DNA of 31,433 bases from JADFNO01 sp965369945 (GTDB taxonomy: Bacteria > Planctomycetota > Phycisphaerae > Phycisphaerales > SM1A02): the NCBI GenBank assembly GCA_965369945.1, contig CBDUST010000011.1, positions 1 to 31,433 of the forward strand, in the 5' to 3' direction. Numbering within the stretch: position 1 is the first letter of the stretch; each line of letters opens with the position of its first letter. Both the position numbers and the translations under genes were made by a program. The notes under the pieces are model-generated. The model worked only from the letters and a program-made list of their open reading frames with translations, ran no database searches and was not told the DNA's origin. Shown one piece after another: positions 22,880-31,412 of this stretch.

Positions 22880-23869
22880 ATGGCGGATTCAGTTCGTGAG
22901 AAGGTTGGCACCGTTCTTTGTCGCATCGTCGTCCCCGCATGGGTCTTGACCGGCGCAGTGTTCAAGCTGTTGTCGGGAACGCCGGCCACATTGCCCCAAC
23001 TGTTTCAAAGCACAGCCAAAGATCTCGGCATCGCGATGGACCCGTTGCTGTACACCTTGATCGCCCTCGAACTGTTCGCGGTCGGCGTCATGCTGTGCGT
23101 TGGTCGCTTTGCGCGTTTGATGGCCGGCTTCATGCTCGGAAGCTTCTGTCTGATCCTCATTGGTGAGATTATCAACAGGGCTGAGAGCTGCGGCTGCTTT
23201 GGCGGGACAATCGAAATCGAACCATGGCAGATGTTGACCATCGATGGTGCGCTGCTGCTGGGCGTCATTCTTCTTGGCACAGGTCGCGCTAAGGCGAAGG
23301 GGCAGTCACTCAGAAAGCCGGCCACTATTGCTGTTGGACTTGTTGCACTTGGATTCAGCGTAAGCTTCGCAGGCAAGTTCCTGCTGCACCCACCGACCGA
23401 ACAAAAGGTGCTCGGCAACGGCGGCAGCGTCGATCCGACGATCAACCCCAACCCCCTCCCCTTACCCGCAAATTGGTATTTCGACGACATTAGCAGTCTT
23501 GTCGGCAAGCCGTGGCGTGAGTTGGAAGTCTTCCAGTTGATGCCGCGATGGCCCAAGGACATGGACACCGAGAAACGAATCGTCGTGTTCTATAGCAGAT
23601 CCTGCGATCACTGCGAAGAGATGTTCTTATACGACTTGACCGATCCGGTACTTGGCGCGATGGTCACGGCTATTCAGATGCCGCACAGTCCAAACGTGCT
23701 CATGCCGGAGAATCCTTGGCAGATGCCGGAGACGGCCTGTGAGTTATTGGAGTTGCCCTTGGGATGTGACTGGATCATCTCACCACCGGCAACGCTGCGG
23801 ATCGAGAACGGCATCGTAACCTGCGGCACCGAAGGCGATCACAAAGAGTGCATGGAATTGGACGAGTAG
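22880..23869 (+). CDS. DoxX/MauE-like membrane protein fused to thioredoxin-like domain
   Basis: A 329-residue protein. The first 170 residues hold about four to five membrane helices with CGCFGG (104-109), the signature of the MauE/DoxX-like family that handles membrane redox or disulfide chemistry. A proline-rich linker (about 185-197) leads to a periplasmic thioredoxin-like domain with the active-site pair in VVFYSRSCDHCEEMF (235-249; CxxC at 242-245). More cysteines follow (C287, C296, C315, C324). The design resembles VKOR-type fusions in which a quinone-linked membrane part recharges a thioredoxin partner, but the substrate is unknown. ATG at 22880 follows CGAGG 7 bases upstream; an earlier TTG is less likely. 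Confidence 0.75.
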   Translation: MADSVREKVGTVLCRIVVPAWVLTGAVFKLLSGTPATLPQLFQSTAKDLGIAMDPLLYTLIALELFAVGVMLCVGRFARLMAGFMLGSFCLILIGEIINRAESCGCFGGTIEIEPWQMLTIDGALLLGVILLGTGRAKAKGQSLRKPATIAVGLVALGFSVSFAGKFLLHPPTEQKVLGNGGSVDPTINPNPLPLPANWYFDDISSLVGKPWRELEVFQLMPRWPKDMDTEKRIVVFYSRSCDHCEEMFLYDLTDPVLGAMVTAIQMPHSPNVLMPENPWQMPETACELLELPLGCDWIISPPATLRIENGIVTCGTEGDHKECMELDE

Positions 23870-23902
23870 GCATCTAAGCCACGGGCTCACGCTTCGCTAT
23901 CA

Positions 23903-23922
23903 CCCTTTTTACCATAAAAGGG
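23903..23922. other. AT-rich hairpin and G-rich run
   Basis: CCCTTTT (23903-23909) pairs with AAAAGGG (23916-23922) around a 6-base loop, 34 bases past the DoxX-fusion stop. It is followed by GGGGGGAGGGGG-like sequence at about 23940. It may act as a weak terminator for the plus-strand gene, though no T-run follows. Confidence 0.35.
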
Positions 23923-24026
23923 GTCGGGAGTCGTTGATGGGGGGGGAGGGGGAGTCGTATCGGCGACGTTTTTGGGGAACAAAGAGTCGCGGCATCAGGC
24001 TGCGAGGATGCGGCCACCTGCTCGGA

Positions 24027-24635
24027 TCACGCCTCGGGCGGACTTCCGGTCAGCAGGGACCGCTCCAACTCATTGGCCGCATCCAGCAGAATCCACGCGC
24101 TCAGCGGCTCAGGCTCACCGGTCGTAACCAAGCAATTGTGCAGCAGGGTCTCGGCGTAATGCTGACATTCCGGAGTATCAGCCAGCAGGAACACGTGCAA
24201 CGCCCATGGTCGATTCGTCGCGTTGTCCGGCTGCGTGTTCTCAATGTGCCAGTCACGCACGGCTCGAACCCGCTTGGCCCAGTCCTCGCGACCCCGATCG
24301 CGGGCCAACCGCCAAAGCGCGTGCAGCCCGCAGAGTTCCGACTCGGTCCACACCTCGATGGTCTTGAAGCCCCCCTGCAGCCACAGTGGACCGGCAGTCT
24401 GTTTGGCGAGCAACGCATCGACATCAACACGCGCCCCGGCCAATGCCCACCACAACCCAAGATCGGCATCGGGAAGTGGACACGGCGCCGTCTCTATCGC
24501 ATCTTGATTATCGACTACAGCCCACCCAAACGGCTTCGCGATCAGTCCGGGCCCCGCCGGCGGCGTCGCGCCGGCACCGGTCCGAGCGACGCGTCGAAGG
24601 TGGGTCACCCACTTATCCACATTCGCCTGTGTCAT
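24027..24635 (-). CDS. Conserved-looking hypothetical soluble protein
   Basis: About 202 residues, no signal peptide or membrane segment, rich in Trp and Leu and probably mostly helical (for example GLWWALAGARVDVDALLAK and LHALWRLARDRG). The pattern WALHVFLLADT then AETLLHNCLVT reads like paired alpha-helices, so an alpha/alpha repeat fold is possible. I recognise no family and no catalytic motif. An ATG at 24635 is used; a GTG sits directly before it. The gene stands alone between two plus-strand genes. Confidence 0.6.
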   Translation of the reverse strand: MTQANVDKWVTHLRRVARTGAGATPPAGPGLIAKPFGWAVVDNQDAIETAPCPLPDADLGLWWALAGARVDVDALLAKQTAGPLWLQGGFKTIEVWTESELCGLHALWRLARDRGREDWAKRVRAVRDWHIENTQPDNATNRPWALHVFLLADTPECQHYAETLLHNCLVTTGEPEPLSAWILLDAANELERSLLTGSPPEA

Positions 24636-24752
24636 CACGATCCACTATTGCCCCACCCATGGGCTATGGCAAGCCTGGTTATCCCGGCCGGGCAGTTCGC
24701 CGCGATTTTGCTTGGGAATGACCGGCGTTGCTGGTAGGCTTGTCAGCGGAGA

Positions 24753-25067
24753 ATGTTGCAGAAGGCCAAGACGCTTGATCCGAAATTGAACGTTCGCCGA
24801 TGCGTTGCCTGCGGATACGATGGCGCGCTTCTTCGCGGCGGACAGGCTGAAATTTGCGCGCGATGCGGATGCAATCTTCGCCAACGTCCAGCCCGCAGCT
24901 ATGCCGAGATGGAGGGATTCCTGGATCAACCATTCGCGCTGAATCAACCGCTGGCAGAGCCCAGACGCGACGAGCGTTTTATTCACCGCTGGATCGTATT
25001 CCTTTTCCTCACGGCGCTCGGCTTCATCGCGATGCTATACCTCGCCGCTGCGACCTTCCCCGGCTGA
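24753..25067 (+). CDS. Zinc-ribbon protein with C-terminal membrane helix
   Basis: A 104-residue protein with a CxxC-x(n)-CxxC zinc ribbon (CVAC at 17-20, CARC at 35-38), the stretch RPARSYAEMEGF (45-56) and one C-terminal transmembrane helix (about 80-99). I recall the RPARSYAEMEG wording from planctomycete genomes, which supports the lineage guess, but the function is unknown. The ATG at 24753 sits only two bases after GCGGAG; the next codon, TTG, would have better spacing, so the true start is open by one codon. Confidence 0.7.
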   Translation: MLQKAKTLDPKLNVRRCVACGYDGALLRGGQAEICARCGCNLRQRPARSYAEMEGFLDQPFALNQPLAEPRRDERFIHRWIVFLFLTALGFIAMLYLAAATFPG

Positions 25068-25181
25068 TCCGACACTTCAACAGCACCGCACGGTCGCAAG
25101 TTGATATGCCGATCGCTTCTCGCCCGAGCGTCAGCGGCGGGTACACTGTTGCTCGTCCCGTGGAAGAACAGGAGACTCCCC

Positions 25182-26615
25182 ATGAGCATGTCGCTGGCTC
25201 CGGTCATCGAACGAATCGACGCTGACCTCGATGCTGCTGTCCAACGCCTTTTCTCGCTTTTACGAATCCCCAGCATAAGCACGGACTCGGCCTATGACAC
25301 CGACGTAAATCGTGCGGCCCAGATGCTCGTGGACGACTTGGACGACATCGGCTTCGACGTCAAACTGCATGAGACCACAGGACATCCGATGGTGATCGCC
25401 CAGCATGACGGCCCCGGGACGGATGATGTGCCGCACGTGTTGTACTACGGTCATTACGACGTTCAGCCGGCCGATCCGCTCGAGTTGTGGGACAGCCCGC
25501 CGTTTGAGCCTGTGCTGGCCGACGGTGAGCATGGCAAGCGCATCCTTGCCCGCGGAGCGGTGGATGACAAAGGTCAGCTGATGACGTTCGTTGAGGCGTT
25601 CCGCGCTTTCAAGTCTGTACACGGGTCGCTGCCAATCAAGGTCACGATCCTGCTGGAAGGCGAAGAAGAGTCCGGCAGCCCGAGTCTCGATCCGTTCCTC
25701 GAAGCCAATAAGGACCTGCTCGCCGCTGATGTGTGCGTCGTTTGCGATACGGGAATGTGGGACATCAACACGCCGGCCATCACCTACATGCTGCGCGGTC
25801 TGATGTACGTCGAGGTGACGTTGCACGGGCCGAGTCACGATCTTCATTCGGGCATGTATGGCGGGGCGGTGGTGAATCCGATCAACGCGCTGGCGCGAAT
25901 TATCGGCGAGCTTCACAATTCAGACGGCGTCGTACAAATCCCCGGTTTTTACGACGATGTGCGCGAGATCAGCGATGCTGAAGCGAAGCAATGGAAATCG
26001 TTAGGGGCAGATGAAGCGGAGTTTCTCGGAAGTGCGGGGTTGAAGACACCGGTTGGGGAAATCAACCGCTCAACACTTGAGCGAACGTGGTCGCGGCCGA
26101 CGTGTGACGTAAACGGAATCTGGGGCGGCTACACCGGCCAAGGAGCCAAGACCGTGATTGGCGCTCAAGTGAGCGCGAAGATCAGTTGCCGATTGGTCGC
26201 CGATCAGGAGCCACAGAAGATCTTCGACGGGCTGAAGCGGTTTCTCAGTGATCGCACGCCGCCGGATTGCCGCTGGGATGTCATATCGCATGGGATGAGC
26301 CCCGCCATTCGTGTGCCCACCGACTCGCCGTACCTACGTGCGGCGCTGGCCGGATTGGCCGAGACGTACGGCAAGCAAGCGGTTCTGATCGGGACCGGTG
26401 GTTCGATACCCGTGGTCGGCTCGATTCAGCGGATCCTCGGGTTCGATTCGCTGCTGGTGGGATTTGGACTCGATGACGATCGCGTCCATTCGCCCAATGA
26501 GAAGTTCGAGTTGCGATGCTTTGAGATGGGAATCAAGTCACAGGCGGCGATCATGTCCCAACTTGCCGGAATGTCGCGCCAGGCTGCGACGTCAACCGAA
26601 GCGGCCCTCCGCTAG
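25182..26615 (+). CDS. M20-family metallopeptidase (dipeptidase-like)
   Basis: A 477-residue cytosolic zinc peptidase. The metal ligands of the M20 family are in place: H91 in YGHYDVQPAD, D128/D129 in GAVDDKG, the catalytic glutamate and ligand E161/E162 in LLEGEEESGS, D189 in CDTG, and a late His in RVHSPNEKFE. A lid/dimerisation domain is inserted in the middle. Members usually split dipeptides or remove acyl groups from amino acids; the substrate here is not known. ATG at 25182 has AGGAG 7 bases upstream. It ends 31 bases from the convergent small membrane gene. Confidence 0.92.
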   Translation: MSMSLAPVIERIDADLDAAVQRLFSLLRIPSISTDSAYDTDVNRAAQMLVDDLDDIGFDVKLHETTGHPMVIAQHDGPGTDDVPHVLYYGHYDVQPADPLELWDSPPFEPVLADGEHGKRILARGAVDDKGQLMTFVEAFRAFKSVHGSLPIKVTILLEGEEESGSPSLDPFLEANKDLLAADVCVVCDTGMWDINTPAITYMLRGLMYVEVTLHGPSHDLHSGMYGGAVVNPINALARIIGELHNSDGVVQIPGFYDDVREISDAEAKQWKSLGADEAEFLGSAGLKTPVGEINRSTLERTWSRPTCDVNGIWGGYTGQGAKTVIGAQVSAKISCRLVADQEPQKIFDGLKRFLSDRTPPDCRWDVISHGMSPAIRVPTDSPYLRAALAGLAETYGKQAVLIGTGGSIPVVGSIQRILGFDSLLVGFGLDDDRVHSPNEKFELRCFEMGIKSQAAIMSQLAGMSRQAATSTEAALR

Positions 26616-26646
26616 GGATCAACGAGAAGTGGCGAGCAAGATTTCG

Positions 26647-27066
26647 CTATGCAGCATCCGCGGCAGTGAGGGGGGCAGACTCGGGGTCGGGTTGAATCTC
26701 AGGAATCTCCTCGTTACCAGCAGAACCGGCCGAGTCGGGCGTCGGCGTGGAAGAATCGACGCTTCCGGCACCCCACGCCACCGGGCTGGGTTGCTCGGCC
26801 GCTTGTGCCCCGGCCTCGTGGAGCTGCTGGGACAGCTTGTTGCGCAACTTCTTCACGCTCGCGACGACTCGAATGAGCTCCAGCTCGTAGCCAAGGCGGG
26901 TGCAAATGAACCCTAAGCAGGAAAAGACAGTGATGGCCGCGATCAAGGCGGTGCCGATCCATACGTTACTTGACACGGAGGTTCCGAGCATGTGGGCAGG
27001 ATCGGCTGCCAACCGTGGTGACTTAAGCGTCACCCGGAACCGCCCTGAAGCACGTCCTAGGGGCAT
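26647..27066 (-). CDS. Small membrane protein with helical and acidic tail
   Basis: About 139 residues: a basic N-terminus, one membrane helix (about 37-60), a charged helix (KKLRNKLSQQLHEAGAQ) that could be a short coiled coil, and a Pro/Ser/Glu-rich tail. ATG at 27066 has AAAGG 7 bases upstream; the longer frame to 27225 would overlap the next gene. No family recognised. It is divergent from the GATase-like gene, and the 82 bases between the two starts must hold both promoters. Confidence 0.5.
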   Translation of the reverse strand: MPLGRASGRFRVTLKSPRLAADPAHMLGTSVSSNVWIGTALIAAITVFSCLGFICTRLGYELELIRVVASVKKLRNKLSQQLHEAGAQAAEQPSPVAWGAGSVDSSTPTPDSAGSAGNEEIPEIQPDPESAPLTAADAA

Positions 27067-27148
27067 TCGCTCGCCTTTGATTGCTCGTGGGAGGTATAGC
27101 GCGACCCACCCGGTTGAGCCGCACCGAGTTGGGGATACAGTTTGAGCG

Positions 27149-29602
27149 ATGATTGTCCGCCAGTACCTCATTGTGGCTCTGATGGCCGCGACCATAATTG
27201 CGCCAATTGCTGCGGCGCAATCCAATGACGTGACGGTCCAGCTGGATCAGTTCGGCGTCGGGTCGTGGTTTCGGCCGGGCGACATCACGGCGATCCGCTT
27301 GAAGCTGACCAGTTCTCTGAGCAAACCAACCTCGTGCTGGGTGCAATGGGAAGTGCCCAATGCTGAGGGCGATCCCGCTGAGTACGGACGATCGATCACG
27401 CTCACCCCGGGCACGCCGTGGTTTGTTTGGCTGTACGCCCCGCTGCCCGCCAGAACCAGCATCGGCGATACTTGGACGGTGCGCGTTTTCGAGGAAAGTG
27501 ACGGTGACCGACGAGGCGAGATTGGCGGAACGCGTATCAGTCCAGGTCTTGTGAACACACAGCCGCCGGTGTCGCCGGGGATGGGAATGATCGCGGTGAT
27601 CGGTCGGGGGGCGACGAAACTGGACGACTATATGAGCCCTTTGCCGCCGCCGGCCAATCCGCCCGGCGCACATGAGCAAACGGTGATCGTCTCGATCAGT
27701 AATCCGAGTCGGCTCCCGGACCGTTGGGACGGTTTGCGGCAATTCGAGGCGATTGTGTGGTCCGGTGCCTCGCCACAGGAACTGCGCGCCAACAGCGCCG
27801 GTGCATTGGAGGAATACATCCGGCGAGGCGGGCATTTGATCATCACGCTTCCGTCGGCAGGCAACCCCTGGGCGCTAGGTCGAGGCGGGGTGACAGACCT
27901 GGACCCCCTGCTGCCCCAGCAAGCGCCGCGTAAGGACGAAGCCGTGCTTGTGTCCGAGCTTCTGTCGGTGCTGTCCAAGTCGGATCGAGCAGCGCGCGAT
28001 TTCGAGGTGAGCATCCGCGTGTTCAAAGAGATTGGCTCGACGTTTGATGCGATCGACAATCATTATGAGCCGCTGATTGCGATGCCGGATGGGCGTGTTG
28101 TCGTAATCCAGCGGACGTATGGGCACGGCCGGATTACGATCATCGGTCTTGATCTGTCCTCCGGGCGTTTGGCGAGCATGGGCTTGCCTGAAGCTGATGT
28201 ATTCTGGAATCGCGTGTTGGGGCGGCGATCGGACACGCCGGGAGCCCGTGAATTGGCGCAAATGCAAACAGAGGAGTTGTTAGCGCGTCCCGTCCGCGAC
28301 CACCGGCAGATCGGCGACGGCCGGGTGTTCGAGGAGCAACTTTCGGCAACAGCGAATCCGGGCGTCGGCATTCTCGCCGCTTTCCTCCTTTTTAGCGCTT
28401 ATGTTTTGGCCGTTCCCAGCAGCTTCTTTGCACTGAGGCAACGCAAACTCGCGCGCCACAGTTGGCTCGTGTTCGCCGCCATCGCCGGGTTGTTCACCGC
28501 CGTGGCGTGGGCCGGTGTCGGCGCGCTGCGCGAGCACAGCATCGAACTGAAACACGTTACCGTTCTGGACTACCTCGGTCGACCGGCCGACGATCCCAGG
28601 CCGAACGAGTTGCATCTCCAGCGCGCCGCGAGCTGGCTTCAGTTGTACGTACCCAGCTACGGCACCGCCGCTGTCTCCATCGATTCCGTCCCAGACCAGC
28701 GCGATCTGTTGCTGACATGGTCGGCTCCCGAAAAGGACCCGCAGCGCTTCCCCAATGTCGCGTCATACCAAATTGACGTAGGCAAAGCGCCGGCTGACTA
28801 TAAGATTCCGGCGCGCGCAAGTGTCTCCCAGATGTATGCGAGTTGGCTCGGAGCACTGGACCCACAATGGGGCGGGATGATCCGGGTCGACCCCAACGAT
28901 CCGTTGCGTGTTCAGCGGGATGCGCTAGACGAGCGCGATGTACGGCTCGTCGGTAGCCTGATTCATGACCTTCCCGGTAATCTGGAAAACGTGCTGATCG
29001 TGTGGGTGACCAACAACCGACTTCCACGCCGGCGATGGGCCAAGGACGGCGATACCGAACTCGCCTGGGTGCCGGCGTTCCAATCGGGGAAGGTTCTGAA
29101 CAGTGGGCATATGTGGGCCATCGGCCCTGCATGGGCTCCGCAAACACCGTTTTCGTTTAGCTCTGACCAAATGAGACCGTCCCCCGGGCAAACCGGGTTC
29201 GAACAGGCCACGTTGAAGCGATACTTTGAGGAGTATGCGGGAGCCGGCTACTTGTCCGGTCAGGGACCCAGCACCACGCTTCGAGAAAAAGAAGTCCGGC
29301 GACATCTGGAAATGCTGAGCTTCTTCCACCAAATGACGCCACCGAAGTACCATACTTCGGGCGGGCGCCAGCCTTCGAAGAATCTCGTCTTGTCCCGCCT
29401 GCTCGGCCGGGAGTTGGACCTCTCGGCCTGGCTGACCCGGCCGTGCCTGATCGTGATAGGCTGGCTCAGGGATTCCGAGTGCCCGATCCCGCTACAAGTG
29501 GACGGCAAGCCACCCAATAGTTCGGGGCTTACTATCGTTCGCTGGATTTATCCGTTACCGCTTGCCGAGGCGGAACTGACGGGCGAGCCTGCCGAAGAAT
29601 AG
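27149..29602 (+). CDS. Large GATase-like membrane protein next to an ABC ATPase
   Basis: An 817-residue protein with a signal peptide (about 1-23), an N-terminal beta domain, a region at about 150-370 resembling the class I glutamine-amidotransferase-like fold used in GldG/DUF4350 proteins (FEAIVWSGAS; ALEEYIRRGGHLIITLPSAG; GRITIIGLDLSSG), two membrane helices (about 402-425 and 439-461) and a long C-terminal soluble part. No catalytic Cys triad is visible, so the fold is probably structural. Such proteins lie beside GldA-type ATPases in planctomycetes, as here (69 bases to the ATPase gene). Role unknown; transport or envelope upkeep is a guess. The ATG has only a weak, distant GGGGA. Confidence 0.75.
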   Translation: MIVRQYLIVALMAATIIAPIAAAQSNDVTVQLDQFGVGSWFRPGDITAIRLKLTSSLSKPTSCWVQWEVPNAEGDPAEYGRSITLTPGTPWFVWLYAPLPARTSIGDTWTVRVFEESDGDRRGEIGGTRISPGLVNTQPPVSPGMGMIAVIGRGATKLDDYMSPLPPPANPPGAHEQTVIVSISNPSRLPDRWDGLRQFEAIVWSGASPQELRANSAGALEEYIRRGGHLIITLPSAGNPWALGRGGVTDLDPLLPQQAPRKDEAVLVSELLSVLSKSDRAARDFEVSIRVFKEIGSTFDAIDNHYEPLIAMPDGRVVVIQRTYGHGRITIIGLDLSSGRLASMGLPEADVFWNRVLGRRSDTPGARELAQMQTEELLARPVRDHRQIGDGRVFEEQLSATANPGVGILAAFLLFSAYVLAVPSSFFALRQRKLARHSWLVFAAIAGLFTAVAWAGVGALREHSIELKHVTVLDYLGRPADDPRPNELHLQRAASWLQLYVPSYGTAAVSIDSVPDQRDLLLTWSAPEKDPQRFPNVASYQIDVGKAPADYKIPARASVSQMYASWLGALDPQWGGMIRVDPNDPLRVQRDALDERDVRLVGSLIHDLPGNLENVLIVWVTNNRLPRRRWAKDGDTELAWVPAFQSGKVLNSGHMWAIGPAWAPQTPFSFSSDQMRPSPGQTGFEQATLKRYFEEYAGAGYLSGQGPSTTLREKEVRRHLEMLSFFHQMTPPKYHTSGGRQPSKNLVLSRLLGRELDLSAWLTRPCLIVIGWLRDSECPIPLQVDGKPPNSSGLTIVRWIYPLPLAEAELTGEPAEE

Positions 29603-29670
29603 GATGTCTCGAACCCAATCTTTCCAATGTGCGTACAGAAACTACCTCGGGGCGCTGTGGGGAAGATGAC

Positions 29671-30618
29671 ATGCCGATGATCGAAACGATCAATCTCACC
29701 AAGAAGTATGGCGAGTTGGTCGCATTGAACAACCTGAACCTCTCGATCGACGACGGCGCGTGCTACGGGTTCATCGGCCCCAACGGCGCGGGCAAGACCA
29801 CCACGATCAAGGTCCTGGCAACACTGCTCAAGCCAACCTGGGGTGAGGCTCGCATCAATGGACGAGTCATCGGCTATCAAAACCCACAGATTCGCCCGCT
29901 TATTGGATATGTGCCCGACTTCATGGGCGCCTATGAGGACATGGTGGTTCGCGAGTATTTGGAGTTCTTCGCCGCCTGTTACAACATCCACGGCAAGCAG
30001 CGCCTTCAGGTCGTGGGCGACGTGCTGGACCTCACCGATCTGAACTACAAGGCCAACGCGGAGGTCAACGGCTTGAGCCGCGGCATGAAGCAGCGACTGT
30101 CCATCGCGCGCGTGTTGCTGCACGATCCCAGAGTGTTGCTACTTGACGAGCCGGCGTCCGGCCTTGATCCCCGCGCGCGGATCGAGATTCGCGAGTTGCT
30201 CAAAGAGCTGCGGCGCATGGGCAAGACGATTCTCATCTCTTCACACATTTTGCACGAGCTGGCCGAACTGTGCGATCATATCGGCATCATCGAGCAAGGC
30301 GATCTACTGTTCTCCGGGCCGGTCGAGGAGGTTCTCGCCAAGGCACAGATCGGCCAGGTCGTACACATCGTCGTAGATGATCGAGTTGAAGAAGCGGCGA
30401 AGCTGCTGGCTGAAGTCAGCGGGATCATGACCGTCGATATCACGCACGACAACGGCAAGCCTCGGCTTGATATTACGATCGACCCCAACAGCGGTTTGCC
30501 AATTTCTGACCTGCCCAGTCGTCTGATCGCCCAGGGTTTCAGGTTGTCGTCAATGCACCAAGAGAAGGTGAACCTGGAAACCGCGTTCATGCGACTGACC
30601 AAGGGATTGGTGTCGTAG
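29671..30618 (+). CDS. ABC transporter ATP-binding protein (GldA/CcmA-like)
   Basis: A 315-residue ATPase. Walker A is GPNGAGKT (36-43), the signature LSRGM (135-139), Walker B LLLDEP (156-161) and the switch His in SSH (190-192). After about residue 220 comes an extra C-terminal domain, as in GldA and drug-efflux ATPases of the ABC-2 type. It should drive an ABC-2 permease, but no permease gene is next to it. ATG at 29671 follows GGGGA 7 bases upstream and starts the typical first strand (MIETINLTKKYG); the in-frame ATG at 29629 is not supported. Confidence 0.9.
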   Translation: MPMIETINLTKKYGELVALNNLNLSIDDGACYGFIGPNGAGKTTTIKVLATLLKPTWGEARINGRVIGYQNPQIRPLIGYVPDFMGAYEDMVVREYLEFFAACYNIHGKQRLQVVGDVLDLTDLNYKANAEVNGLSRGMKQRLSIARVLLHDPRVLLLDEPASGLDPRARIEIRELLKELRRMGKTILISSHILHELAELCDHIGIIEQGDLLFSGPVEEVLAKAQIGQVVHIVVDDRVEEAAKLLAEVSGIMTVDITHDNGKPRLDITIDPNSGLPISDLPSRLIAQGFRLSSMHQEKVNLETAFMRLTKGLVS

Positions 30619-30628
30619 ATCATCCTGC

Positions 30629-30654
30629 GTTTAGCCGTTGGGCTTGACCCAACG
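30629..30654. repeat. 26-bp hairpin repeat, copy 2
   Basis: GTTTAGC, then CGTTGGG (30636-30642), loop CTTGA, CCCAACG (30648-30654). Against copy 1 (6651-6676, opposite strand) only one base pair of the stem differs, changed on both arms (C-G to T-A). It lies 11 bases past the ATPase stop and may act as its terminator. Confidence 0.8.
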
Positions 30655-30683
30655 ATGGAACGACACACCGCTACACTTCAACG

Positions 30684-31286
30684 ATGCCCCTGCCCAACTT
30701 CGAACCCAAACCAATCGTGCTTGAAGGCGATCACGTTCGTCTTGAGCCGATCGAACTTCGTCACGCGGCCGATCTGTTTGAAGCGGGCAATGATGAAGCC
30801 ATCTGGCGGTACAAATGGGTGCCGATGCCGCAATCTTTGGACGAAGTTCGCCGATGGACTGAGGACGTTAGGCAATCCATGGTTAACGGCAACGAAATAG
30901 CCTACGCCATCGTGAGCAAGGCTGATCGATGCGCGATCGGTTCGACGCGGTATTTGAATATTCAGCCGGCACATCGAACGCTGGAGATCGGCTGGACGTG
31001 GATCGGCACGAAGTATCAGCGCACCGCTGTGAATAGTGAATGTAAGTATCTGTTGCTCACACACGCGTTCGAGCAGCTCGGCGCGGTTCGCGTGCAATTC
31101 AAGACTGATGCACGAAACGAACGGTCACAGCGGGCGATTGAACGAATCGGAGCGGTCAAGGAAGGCGTGCTGCGCAAGTCACACACTCCGCATACCGGCT
31201 ACATCCGCGATTCGGTGTACTACAGCATCGTTGATGACGAATGGCCAGCAGTGAAGCAGCGGTTGGAGGGATACTTGTCGCGGTAA
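30684..31286 (+). CDS. GNAT-family N-acetyltransferase (RimJ/RimL-like)
   Basis: A 200-residue acetyltransferase of the Acetyltransf_3 type. Family cues are VRLEPIELRHAADLF near the start, the strand EIGWTWIGTKYQRT before the acetyl-CoA site, YLLLTHAFEQLGAVRVQF and the NERSQRAIERIGAVKEG block. It uses acetyl-CoA to modify an amine on a protein or small molecule; the substrate cannot be told. ATG at 30684 has no clear Shine-Dalgarno sequence. It may be transcribed separately from the ATPase, given the hairpin between them. Confidence 0.85.
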   Translation: MPLPNFEPKPIVLEGDHVRLEPIELRHAADLFEAGNDEAIWRYKWVPMPQSLDEVRRWTEDVRQSMVNGNEIAYAIVSKADRCAIGSTRYLNIQPAHRTLEIGWTWIGTKYQRTAVNSECKYLLLTHAFEQLGAVRVQFKTDARNERSQRAIERIGAVKEGVLRKSHTPHTGYIRDSVYYSIVDDEWPAVKQRLEGYLSR

Positions 31287-31412
31287 GGAAAGCGCTCGCC
31301 TTTGGCTCGCGGCTAGAGCAGTTTCATCGAAGATGAAGCGGCCGCGTGCGATAGTCATCTCACGACACGATAAATTTCCGGTCCAAACGAGTCGATCGGC
31401 CCGACTCCGGTG

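Noticed and set aside
27023..27835. 270-residue minus-strand frame opposite the GATase-like gene
   Set aside because: Its composition is rich in Arg, His and Pro, typical of antisense frames, and it covers two better-supported genes.
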